Under the pieces are notes generated by a model, which worked only from the letters and a program-made list of their open reading frames with translations, did not search any database and was not told the DNA's origin. Both the position numbers and the translations under genes were made by a program. Positions 1-5,779 of a DNA stretch of 12,817 bases are shown one piece after another; the first letter of the stretch is position 1; each line of letters starts with the position of its first letter. Source of the stretch: JAVKFF01 sp040226215 (GTDB lineage Bacteria > Pseudomonadota > Alphaproteobacteria > DSM-16000 > Inquilinaceae); NCBI GenBank assembly GCA_040226215.1, contig JAVKFF010000029.1:1-12817 (forward strand), written 5' to 3'.

Positions 1-137
1 AGGATGAAGTGAACCGCCTTGAGCCTGTCGGTCGCGGCATGCATGGGCGCTAGGCTGTCATCGACGCGGTCGGCAAGCCGCTGCTTGGTGTTGGGCTCGG
101 CGGGTTCCTCGTTCGCGGTGCGATAGGTGGCGGGCAT
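1..137 (-). CDS. Unknown small island protein, 3' end outside window
   Basis: The reading frame starts with ATG at 137 and runs off the left edge, so only the first 45 residues are visible (beginning MPATYRTANEEPAEP). They are polar and charged, rich in Ala, Glu, Asp and Arg, with no signal peptide or membrane segment. The start is well supported: AAGGAGGT lies a few bases upstream, and the ATG shares one base with the TGA stop of the preceding gene (TGATG), as at the next junction upstream. This suggests translation coupled to the 82-aa gene. I do not recognise a family. Because the rest is missing, no function is proposed. The gene belongs to the chain that starts with the AlpA-like regulator at 579 and is probably island cargo or island control. 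Confidence 0.6.
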   Translation of the reverse strand, partial: MPATYRTANEEPAEPNTKQRLADRVDDSLAPMHAATDRLKAVHFI

Positions 138-385
138 CACGAGACCTCCTTGCTGACCTGCTCCAGGGCGGAACGCGCCAAGGCGACGCCGCCCCGTACC
201 TCGGCCAATGCATTCTGGATGTTGCTGAAGATCTCGAGCGGCTGGCGGATAAGCCCGCTGGTGTTCATCTCGTCGATGGCCGAGGCAACCGTCGCCTCCA
301 ATTCCGGCAAGTGACGCTCCAGCGCCTCCAACTCGTAGCCGGCGACGGCGACATCGTTCTTGTGCCGCTGCTTGATGGCGGGCAT
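137..385 (-). CDS. Unknown 82-aa island protein
   Basis: A small protein of 82 residues starting MPAIKQRHKN and ending SKEVS. The start at 385 is chosen because a strong AAGGAGGT precedes it and the ATG overlaps the stop of the AlpA-like gene (TGATG). The longer open frame reaching 613 would run across that gene in another frame and is not credible. Residues 15-40 (GYELEALERHLPELEA onward) and 50-80 look like two amphipathic helices with regular Leu/Ile/Ala spacing, so a helical hairpin or small coiled coil is likely. No membrane segment, signal peptide or catalytic motif is seen. The family is not recognised. Position between a putative excisionase-like regulator and another small gene suggests a role in island maintenance or regulation, which is inference only. 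Confidence 0.65.
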   Translation of the reverse strand: MPAIKQRHKNDVAVAGYELEALERHLPELEATVASAIDEMNTSGLIRQPLEIFSNIQNALAEVRGGVALARSALEQVSKEVS

Positions 386-579
386 CACGCCACCTCCTTC
401 CGCTCGTCGAGCCAGGCGTCGACGTCGTCCTCGTCCCAGCGGACGGTGCGTTCGGTGATCTTGATGCGGCGCGGGAAGCCCTTGGCCTCCAGGCGAGGAA
501 GCGCAGGCCACAGGCTGCGCTCGTTGTCGTAGCCCAGCTTTGCGGCGAGCCGCTTGGCGTGGATAAGTCGTTTGGCCAT
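385..579 (-). CDS. AlpA/excisionase-like helix-turn-helix DNA-binding protein
   Basis: A 64-residue basic protein shaped like the AlpA / MerR-type small DNA-binding proteins of prophages and integrative elements. Residues 8-15 (AKRLAAKLG) and 20-32 (RSLWPALPRLEAKG) form a helix-turn-helix with a recognition helix. Residues 35-45 (FPRRIKITERTVRW) resemble the wing or beta-hairpin, and the end (WDEDDVDAWLDERK) matches the usual final helix containing W-x-x-x-x-V-x-x-W-L. In this family such proteins activate or assist the element's integrase (AlpA of CP4-57) or act as excisionases. Start ATG at 579 follows GGAGG at good spacing. It is the first gene of a chain of at least three overlapping small genes, downstream of a 99-bp gap and in the same direction as the integrase. 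Assignment to the HTH class is fairly safe; control of excision is inferred from family and location. Confidence 0.75.
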   Translation of the reverse strand: MAKRLIHAKRLAAKLGYDNERSLWPALPRLEAKGFPRRIKITERTVRWDEDDVDAWLDERKEVA

Positions 580-644
580 GCTGGCCTCCGTCGTTATTGA
601 CGTTCACCAGCATGCGGGCGCTACCAGGGGCGGTCTAATCCAAG

Positions 645-658
645 ATAGCGGCTGCTAT
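645..658. promoter_or_regulatory. Inverted repeat, candidate operator before the AlpA-like gene
   Basis: In the 99-bp gap (580-678) between the 196-aa gene and the AlpA-like gene there is a perfect 5-bp inverted repeat, ATAGC-GGCT-GCTAT. It lies about 70 bases upstream of the AlpA-like start codon. A second short inverted repeat, GGCGG-AGGGAA-CCGCC at 664-679, overlaps the stop of the upstream gene; it has no T-run and is only a weak transcription-stop candidate. Either could regulate the small-gene chain, but both are short enough to occur by chance. I see no convincing -35/-10 pair. Confidence 0.25.
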
Positions 659-678
659 AATGCGGCGGAGGGAACCGC

Positions 679-1269
679 CTATTCTTCAATGCCTTGCCGA
701 ATATTCCTTACTGCTTGCGCGAATGAAATCACGTCACCGAATGCGGGGATGATGTAGCCTAGTCGAGCATCGTCGAACCGCTCCGGCTCAGGTGATCGCC
801 AGCCGAAAGCGGCCGTTTCCTCGATGGCGGCGGTCAGGCTCCAGCCCTCTTTCCGCAACAGCGCGACCGCGCGGACGTATTGCGGTAGCGGCAACCACCG
901 GTGCTTGTAGTCGACGCCTTCGGCGCGCTTCGTCTTCTGCCGGTTGCCGTCCGCGTCGAAGGGCTCCCATCCATGCTCTCGCATCGCAGCAATCGCCTCG
1001 GAGAACCGGCTGTCAAGAGTGGCGCCCGCTGCACTGTGAAGCCACGCCCACACCTGCAGCGTGTTCGGCATGTCGACGCTCGGGAGCGCCGGCTCATGCC
1101 GGCCGAGGATGCTGTTCAGTGTCTTCGTCGACTGCCAGATGCCCTCCAGCGCCTCACGGCGCTCCGGGGGCGAGCGCAGCCCTTCCTTGCTGCCGACAAG
1201 CTCGATGGCCGCCGCAGTCTCGATATGGCGCAGTTGCTGCGCCCTGACAGCTTCCACACCCCGGCTCAT
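679..1269 (-). CDS. Unknown 196-aa protein coupled to the integrase
   Basis: A 196-residue soluble protein starting MSRGVEAVRAQQ. The start at 1269 is chosen because its ATG overlaps the integrase TGA (ATGA, four bases) with GGAGG just upstream; the open frame continues to 1338 but only inside the integrase gene. The N-terminal part (about 1-70) is charged and helical. The central part is rich in tryptophan (VWAWLHSAAGA near 75, HGWEPFDADGN near 100), followed by a basic stretch (KTKRAEGVDYKHRW). The C-terminal third has amphipathic helices. No signal peptide, membrane segment or known catalytic motif is visible, and I do not recognise the family. Tight coupling suggests that it is made together with the recombinase, for example as an accessory or directionality factor, but the sequence itself does not show this. 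Confidence 0.65.
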   Translation of the reverse strand: MSRGVEAVRAQQLRHIETAAAIELVGSKEGLRSPPERREALEGIWQSTKTLNSILGRHEPALPSVDMPNTLQVWAWLHSAAGATLDSRFSEAIAAMREHGWEPFDADGNRQKTKRAEGVDYKHRWLPLPQYVRAVALLRKEGWSLTAAIEETAAFGWRSPEPERFDDARLGYIIPAFGDVISFAQAVRNIRQGIEE

Positions 1270-2471
1270 GCTCGCGCCTCCAGGTTGACCACTTTCCCCA
1301 GCCGCTTCCGCCCCAGGCTCAGCACATGGCGCGCCCAAAGGCCGAGGGCATGCTTCATCTGCGGCATGTAGTCGAAGCGGTTGTAGACGGCCGCGACGCC
1401 CTTGATGGTGCCGCTCTTGTGGTTGAGGATCTTCTCGACGACATGAGGCGCGGTCTGCAGGCGTGCCATGCCGCTCGCTGCGGTCCGCCGAAGGTCGTGG
1501 AACGTCCAGTCCGTCACGCCGCTCGCCTTGTCGAGGCGCGCTTTCAGCCGCCGGAAATTGCCGATGGCCTTGTCAGGGTCGCGGCCGGGGAAGACGGGAC
1601 CTGCGCGCTGGTCGCCGTGGAAGTCGAGCGCCAGCAACTCGTCGATGACGGCCGGCGGCAGCGGAATGGTGTGGGTCGACTTGTTCTTGGCCCGGGCGCC
1701 GGGGATGGTCCAGGTCGCGCCCTCAATGTCGACTTCCTCCCACGTCATGCCCGCAACCTCGTTGAGGCGCTGCCCTGTCAGGATGAGCGTGCGCACCAGG
1801 GCGCCCGTCCATCCTGGCTCGTCGAGCGTGGCGCGCCACACGGCAAGCAGCTCGTCGTCGTCAAGCACCCTCTCCCGGCTCGTTTCTTCCGCCTGGGCGC
1901 CGATGCCGGCAGCCGGGTTGTCGTCGAGCATTTCACGCTCTACGCACCAGCGCCCGAAGCGGCGGATATAGGCAAGCATCCGGTTCGCCATTGTCGGCTT
2001 GTCGGCCGCGACCAGGTCGTCGAGGATCGCCAGCACCTTGCCACGGGTCAGGTCGCCGATGGGCTGGTCACCATACCGCGCCACCAGCGAGCGGTTGAGG
2101 GCGCGCTCGACGGCTGGCCAGGAGCGGTTGCGCTTTTTCGCATGCTTGGCGATGAAGTCCTCGACAGCTTCGCGCACGGTGCCGCGCTTCGGCGCCGGGT
2201 CTCTCCCCTTCTCCAGCTCCCTTGTCAGTTCCAGCGCCTTCATGCGGGCATCCGACAATCCAATCCGCGGATACCTGCCGAAGTTCACCCGGCGGTGCGT
2301 CCCGTTGAGGCGATAGCGGAAAGCCCAGCTCTTGGTGCCGGTCGGCTGGACGATGAGATAGAGACCCGACGCGCCACCGTCAGGAATTTCAATGCGCGCC
2401 GCCGGCTTCGGAAGCGCGTCAATTTGGGTGACTGTCAGGCGCTTGCTGGACATATGATTACCGCTCACCAT
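1266..2471 (-). CDS. P4-type tyrosine recombinase (island integrase)
   Basis: A 401-residue site-specific tyrosine recombinase that would integrate and excise the island. Residues about 10-95 are the N-terminal DUF4102-type arm-binding domain (GGASGLYLIVQPTGTKSW, then FGRYPRIGLSDAR). Residues about 98-195 are the SAM-like core-binding domain. The catalytic domain follows with every key residue: R235 (TGQRLNE), a lysine at 262 or 264, H325 and R328 (HDLRRT), H351 (NHKSG) and nucleophile Y363 (AVYNRFDY). Length is normal and the frame is intact, so the enzyme is probably active. Numbering uses the first ATG (2471), which has no clear ribosome site. The ATG at 2453 (MSSKRLTV) has a weak GTGAGCGG upstream and may be the real start. 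The gene points away from the tRNA-Asn-derived attachment site about 125 bases upstream, the usual arrangement for tRNA-targeting integrases. Confidence 0.95.
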   Translation of the reverse strand: MVSGNHMSSKRLTVTQIDALPKPAARIEIPDGGASGLYLIVQPTGTKSWAFRYRLNGTHRRVNFGRYPRIGLSDARMKALELTRELEKGRDPAPKRGTVREAVEDFIAKHAKKRNRSWPAVERALNRSLVARYGDQPIGDLTRGKVLAILDDLVAADKPTMANRMLAYIRRFGRWCVEREMLDDNPAAGIGAQAEETSRERVLDDDELLAVWRATLDEPGWTGALVRTLILTGQRLNEVAGMTWEEVDIEGATWTIPGARAKNKSTHTIPLPPAVIDELLALDFHGDQRAGPVFPGRDPDKAIGNFRRLKARLDKASGVTDWTFHDLRRTAASGMARLQTAPHVVEKILNHKSGTIKGVAAVYNRFDYMPQMKHALGLWARHVLSLGRKRLGKVVNLEARA

Positions 2472-2477
2472 ACCGCT

Positions 2478-2499
2478 TGGGGGAACAGATGGGGGAACA
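2478..2499. repeat. Direct repeats TGGGGGAACA, candidate integrase arm sites
   Basis: Two perfect 10-bp copies of TGGGGGAACA start at 2478 and 2490, spaced 12 bp apart, immediately before the integrase start. A third, shorter copy (TGGGGGAAA, 2584-2592) abuts the tRNA-derived site. Clustered short direct repeats between an integrase gene and its crossover site are typical of arm-type binding sites for the integrase N-terminal domain. They also lie in the expected 5' leader of the integrase mRNA, so bound protein could repress the gene. Function is inferred from position and repetition. Confidence 0.5.
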
Positions 2500-2522
2500 A
2501 TAACCGATTGCTCCTGAGCGCC

Positions 2523-2550
2523 AGTGTAAGCTAATATCGGTGAATATCAA
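2523..2550 (-). promoter_or_regulatory. Candidate integrase promoter
   Basis: On the minus strand TTGATA (2550-2545) is followed after 16 bases by TACACT (2528-2523), a fair sigma-70-type -35/-10 pair in an AT-richer patch. Transcription would start around 2515, about 45-60 bases before either possible integrase start. A direct repeat of AATATC (2533-2538 and 2543-2548) lies inside the spacer and could be an operator. This is a pattern match only. Confidence 0.4.
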
Positions 2551-2594
2551 CGGTTTAGAAGCGGGCGGTAGCTAGCGGATACTTGGGGGAAATC

Positions 2595-2640
2595 ACTGTT
2601 AATCACCGGGTCGGCGGTTCGAGCCCGTCCCGGGGAGCCA
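2595..2640 (+). other. Attachment site: 3' half of tRNA-Asn(GTT)
   Basis: These 46 bases fold as tRNA positions 31 to 76. They comprise the anticodon loop CTGTTAA (anticodon GTT), the 3' anticodon strand TCACC, a five-base variable loop, a perfect T-arm (GGCGG, loop TTCGAGC, CCGTC), the acceptor strand CCGGGGA, the discriminator G and the encoded CCA. The 5' half is absent: bases just before 2595 (AATC) do not pair with TCACC. This is therefore not a working tRNA gene but the displaced 3' half left after integration in the anticodon-loop region. It forms one end of the island (attR-type with this orientation). The intact tRNA-Asn should lie at the opposite end, left of the window, with acceptor start TCCCCGG and 5' anticodon strand GGTGA. 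Confidence 0.88.
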
Positions 2641-2776
2641 TTCGCAGCCTGACAGTCGAACGACTTGCGCTCGGAGGCACCGAGACGTTGGCGAACAGCC
2701 CTGCGTAGGGACCTGCCATGAAGCACCTCAGTTCCTCCCGACCGAAGCGAATGGACGACCGGCCGGGCGCTGACCG
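2641..2776. other. Intergenic, chromosomal side of the attachment site
   Basis: This stretch separates the tRNA-derived site from the 3' end of the polysaccharide operon; with 2472-2640 it makes up a gene-free interval of about 305 bases. It contains short inverted repeats (AGTCG-AA-CGACT at 2654-2665 and CTCGG-AGGCA-CCGAG at 2670-2684) but no T-run after either, so no clear intrinsic terminator is seen on either strand. A 20-codon frame from 2718 lacks a ribosome site and is not called. Nothing else is recognised. Confidence 0.5.
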
Positions 2777-4642
2777 CTAGCGGGTCAACTGGCGTCCGAA
2801 GCGATCCTCCAGTTCCTGGATGTGGAAAATCGTGTCGTAGACGCCGCCGGCCTTGCGCAGATCATCGTGCGTCCCTTCCTCGACGATGCGCCCGTCGACC
2901 ATGACGTACACATATTCGGCGAACTGGATGGCCGGCAGGCGATGGGCGACGATCAGAATGGAGCGCTCGCGGCTGATTCGCCTGATGGCTTCGCGCACCT
3001 CGCGTTCGCTTTCCCCGTCGAGCGCAGAGGTCGGTTCGTCGAGCAGCAGCACGGGCGCGTCGCGATAGAGCGCTCGGGCCAGCGCCAGGCGCTGCCGCTG
3101 GCCGCCCGACAGCGACTGTCCGCGCTCGCCCACCAGCGCGTGGAGACCGTCGGGCAGGGCCTGCACGAAGCCATCGGCATTGGCCTCGCGCAGGCAGCGC
3201 CAGGCGCGCTCCTCGTCGTCTATCGCGGTGCCATAGGCGAGGTTCATCATCACCGTGTCGTCAAGCAACAGCGTCTCCTGGCTGACCAGGGCGATGGAGC
3301 GCCTGAGCTTGCCGAGCGGCACGCGGTTGATGTCGAGCCCGTCGACCGTGATGGTTCCCTCCGCCACCTCGTAGAGTCGCGGGATCAGGTTGAGCAGCGT
3401 CGTCTTGCCGCTGCCCGACGGGCCGACAAGGGCGACCGTCTTGCCCTTCGGCAGGGCCAGCGAGACGCCCCGCAGCACCGGCGCTCCGGGCACATAGGAA
3501 AAGCTGACATCGCGCACCTCCACATCTCCGTGGAAACGCTCGCCGTCATCCGGTTCGTCTCCCAGGCGGGTTTCGGTCGCCAGATTGTCGAGCCCCTGCA
3601 GGCGTTCGGCGGCATACAGGCCTTCGACGAATTGCGGGATTGCTCCGGTGATCCGCTTGAGCGGTCGATAGGCCAGGAAGACCGCGGTGATGAACGAAGC
3701 GATGTCGCTGAACTCGAAGGTGCCGGAAATCTGGGCGCGAAGGATGGCGAAGGTCAGCACGGCAGCGATGGCAAGACCGCCGGCAATCTCGTTGATCGGC
3801 ACCATCACGGCCTTGCGCCGCGCCAGCTTGATTGCCTTGTCGCGGCGATGGATCGCCGCCCGGGCATGCCGGTCGGACTCGAACTCCGTGGCATCGAAGA
3901 TCTTCACCAGGCGCAGCGAGGAGAGAACGTCGGTGGCCAGCCGGGTCAGCGTGAACCCCGCCTCCATCGCCTCGCCGGTGGCATGGCGCACTTTCCGCGC
4001 CGTCATCACCACGGCGGCGATCAGCGGTGGAAAGCTGAGCAGGATGAACAGCGACATCTGCCAGTCGCGCAGGATCATCACGACGAGCAGGAAGCTGAAG
4101 CTCATGACCTCCCGGCTGATGCCGATCAGCAATGTGGTCATGCCGGAAATGGCCCGCCCGACCTCCGAAGTGACGAAGGCGATCATCGTTCCGGTCGGGA
4201 AGTTCGAGATGGCGGTCAGGTTGAGCGAGAGAAAGCGTCGGTAGACGTCCCTTTGCAGCCGTGTTGTGGTGTGCTGGGTGATCTTCTCGCTGAGAATCTG
4301 GGACAGATAGAGCGCCACGCCGTTGACCGTGACGAGCAGAAGGACGCCGAGCGGGATCAGGAAGATCGTATCGGAGGCTGCAGAGTCCGAGAGCCGCTCG
4401 ATGGCCGGCGAAACGAGCCAGGCCAGCGCCGCCATGACCGCCGAGGAGATGCCAAGACAGATCAGGTTCAAGATCAGGCGCCAGCGTTCGAACCGCATGT
4501 AGCGGACATACATCCAGCGATAGGACTGGTAGGCCGACCGCAGACCGGTTCCCATCGCCTGGGCCGCGCGCCGCAGGCGGTCACGCGCGGTACCGACCAG
4601 GGAGCGCGGCTTGGTATCGGCCCTGTTCTGCTCAGCCGTCAC
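2777..4642 (-). CDS. ABC exporter, MsbA/PglK type (membrane and ATPase domains fused)
   Basis: A 621-residue half-transporter that acts as a homodimer in the inner membrane. Residues about 50-340 form the ABC membrane domain with six predicted helices (near 54-79, 92-117, 168-191, 197-215, 285-303 and 314-328). Residues about 372-612 form the ATPase: Walker A GPSGSGKTT at 407-415, Q-loop Q455 (LVSQET), signature LSGGQ at 511-515, Walker B VLLLDEP at 531-537 with D535 and E536, and switch histidine H567 (VAHRL). All are intact. The order and loops resemble MsbA, which flips lipid A core, and PglK/WlaB, which flip lipid-linked oligosaccharides. The start is GTG at 4642 with AGGGAGA upstream. 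Being last in the polysaccharide operon, 42 bases after a glycosyltransferase, it most plausibly exports the lipid-linked glycan; the substrate is inferred. Confidence 0.93.
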   Translation of the reverse strand: MTAEQNRADTKPRSLVGTARDRLRRAAQAMGTGLRSAYQSYRWMYVRYMRFERWRLILNLICLGISSAVMAALAWLVSPAIERLSDSAASDTIFLIPLGVLLLVTVNGVALYLSQILSEKITQHTTTRLQRDVYRRFLSLNLTAISNFPTGTMIAFVTSEVGRAISGMTTLLIGISREVMSFSFLLVVMILRDWQMSLFILLSFPPLIAAVVMTARKVRHATGEAMEAGFTLTRLATDVLSSLRLVKIFDATEFESDRHARAAIHRRDKAIKLARRKAVMVPINEIAGGLAIAAVLTFAILRAQISGTFEFSDIASFITAVFLAYRPLKRITGAIPQFVEGLYAAERLQGLDNLATETRLGDEPDDGERFHGDVEVRDVSFSYVPGAPVLRGVSLALPKGKTVALVGPSGSGKTTLLNLIPRLYEVAEGTITVDGLDINRVPLGKLRRSIALVSQETLLLDDTVMMNLAYGTAIDDEERAWRCLREANADGFVQALPDGLHALVGERGQSLSGGQRQRLALARALYRDAPVLLLDEPTSALDGESEREVREAIRRISRERSILIVAHRLPAIQFAEYVYVMVDGRIVEEGTHDDLRKAGGVYDTIFHIQELEDRFGRQLTR

Positions 4643-4684
4643 CGCTGGTTTCTCCCTGTGTCTCGGGCGGTCCGAGGCGACACG

Positions 4685-5779
4685 CTAGCCACCGGGAGCC
4701 GCATGGTCGAGCGCGGTTGCATACGCCGACCGCATGGCTGACGCCGCGAAATCGGGATCAAGCGCAAGATGGCGGGCCAGCAGGCTGGCGTGTTCCGTCG
4801 CCCGGGCAACCGCCGCTTCCCCGCTACCCGCACACCGGATCGCCTGCGCCTGCACGGACACGACCTCCTGGAAGTGCTGCCGCGGATCGGCGCGATAGCT
4901 GAGCGAGGCCGAATGACGCCGGCAGGCGTTCAGCACGCGCGGCGTGAAGGCGATATCTCCACATTTCAGACACTCGCAGTAGACGAGCCAGTCTCCGGTC
5001 GTCCGGAGAGCCGCCAACCGTTCTTCCAGGCGGTCGAGCACGGCGGCCAGAACGCGGCGGCGTATGAGGACGCCGCTCACGTTTATCAGCACGTTCTGGA
5101 TGCACAGGCAGCGCGCCAAAAACTCGCCGCCGGACATCTGGAAGTCACGGTCCAGAAGTCTGCGGTCGCCGGTGATCCACCGCCGCGTGTCCGGTTCACG
5201 GACCCTGTCATGCTCGTCGATGCTGCAACTGTTGGCGAAGGCGATCGCGAGCCCGGGAGAACGAAAGCGCGGCACCAGGGCGCAAAGAAAATCGGGGTGT
5301 GCGAGATCATCGGCTTCGGCTATCCAGACGAGATCGCCGCTGATCAGTGGCATCGACCTTCGCCACTGCGCCCAGGGAGATCCGCTGTTCGTCCCGTTCG
5401 AGACGACGTCGAGCGCGAGGCCGTGCAGGGACGCGAAACGCGCGACCGCCTCCAGCGTCTCGTCGCTGGAGGCGTCGTCCAGCAGGACGAGTTCCGCGAT
5501 TGGCCACCGCTGATGCAGGATCGAGGCCAGGCGCCGGGTCACGAACGAGGCGCTGTTGTACAGGGGCACGACAACACTGATCGAAGGGAGATTGCGTCGG
5601 GGTGGCAGCCGAACGGCGTCGAGTCGCCCGTGCGGCAACCAGGCGGTTTGCAACACGTCAGTCGGGCCGCCATCGATCCGCGAACCACCCCGCAGCAGAG
5701 CTTGGACGCGCCGGGCCAGCCTGCCGAGCCGGGAGACCGCCGGCGGCACCGGTTCGCTCTGGAATTGCTCGGTCAACAC
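4685..5779 (-). CDS. Family 2 (GT-A) glycosyltransferase
   Basis: A 364-residue predicted cytoplasmic glycosyltransferase that transfers a sugar from a nucleotide donor to the growing glycan. The GT2 fold begins near residue 66 (SISVVVPLYNSASF). It has the nucleotide-binding DDASSDET at 101-108, a metal-binding acidic cluster IAEADD at 153-158 and a GDW at 262-264 in the place of the usual catalytic acid. The first 60 residues are basic and unassigned; the C-terminal part (about 280-364) is helical. No membrane segment is seen. I chose the GTG at 5779, which overlaps the preceding stop by seven bases and has GAGG upstream; TTG at 5776 is an alternative. The frame stays open far upstream, but only as a GC-rich shadow of the neighbouring gene. 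Donor and acceptor cannot be read from the sequence. Confidence 0.88.
   Translation of the reverse strand: MLTEQFQSEPVPPAVSRLGRLARRVQALLRGGSRIDGGPTDVLQTAWLPHGRLDAVRLPPRRNLPSISVVVPLYNSASFVTRRLASILHQRWPIAELVLLDDASSDETLEAVARFASLHGLALDVVSNGTNSGSPWAQWRRSMPLISGDLVWIAEADDLAHPDFLCALVPRFRSPGLAIAFANSCSIDEHDRVREPDTRRWITGDRRLLDRDFQMSGGEFLARCLCIQNVLINVSGVLIRRRVLAAVLDRLEERLAALRTTGDWLVYCECLKCGDIAFTPRVLNACRRHSASLSYRADPRQHFQEVVSVQAQAIRCAGSGEAAVARATEHASLLARHLALDPDFAASAMRSAYATALDHAAPGG

Noticed and set aside
386..613. N-terminal extension of the 82-aa protein to 613
   Set aside because: It overlaps the AlpA-like gene in another frame, whereas the ATG at 385 has a near-perfect ribosome site and a TGATG overlap.
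1326..2534. Long plus-strand open frame (402 codons) opposite the integrase
   Set aside because: It mirrors a protein with complete catalytic motifs on the other strand; its own translation has low-complexity Arg/Val/Ala composition and no motif, as expected for antisense frames in GC-rich DNA.
2718..2780. 20-codon plus-strand frame near the end of the ABC gene
   Set aside because: No ribosome site, partly overlaps the exporter's 3' end, and has no features.
2822..4741. Very long plus-strand open frame (639 codons) opposite the ABC exporter
   Set aside because: The minus-strand frame encodes an unmistakable ABC exporter. The antisense product is full of Asp, Gln, Arg and His without any domain.
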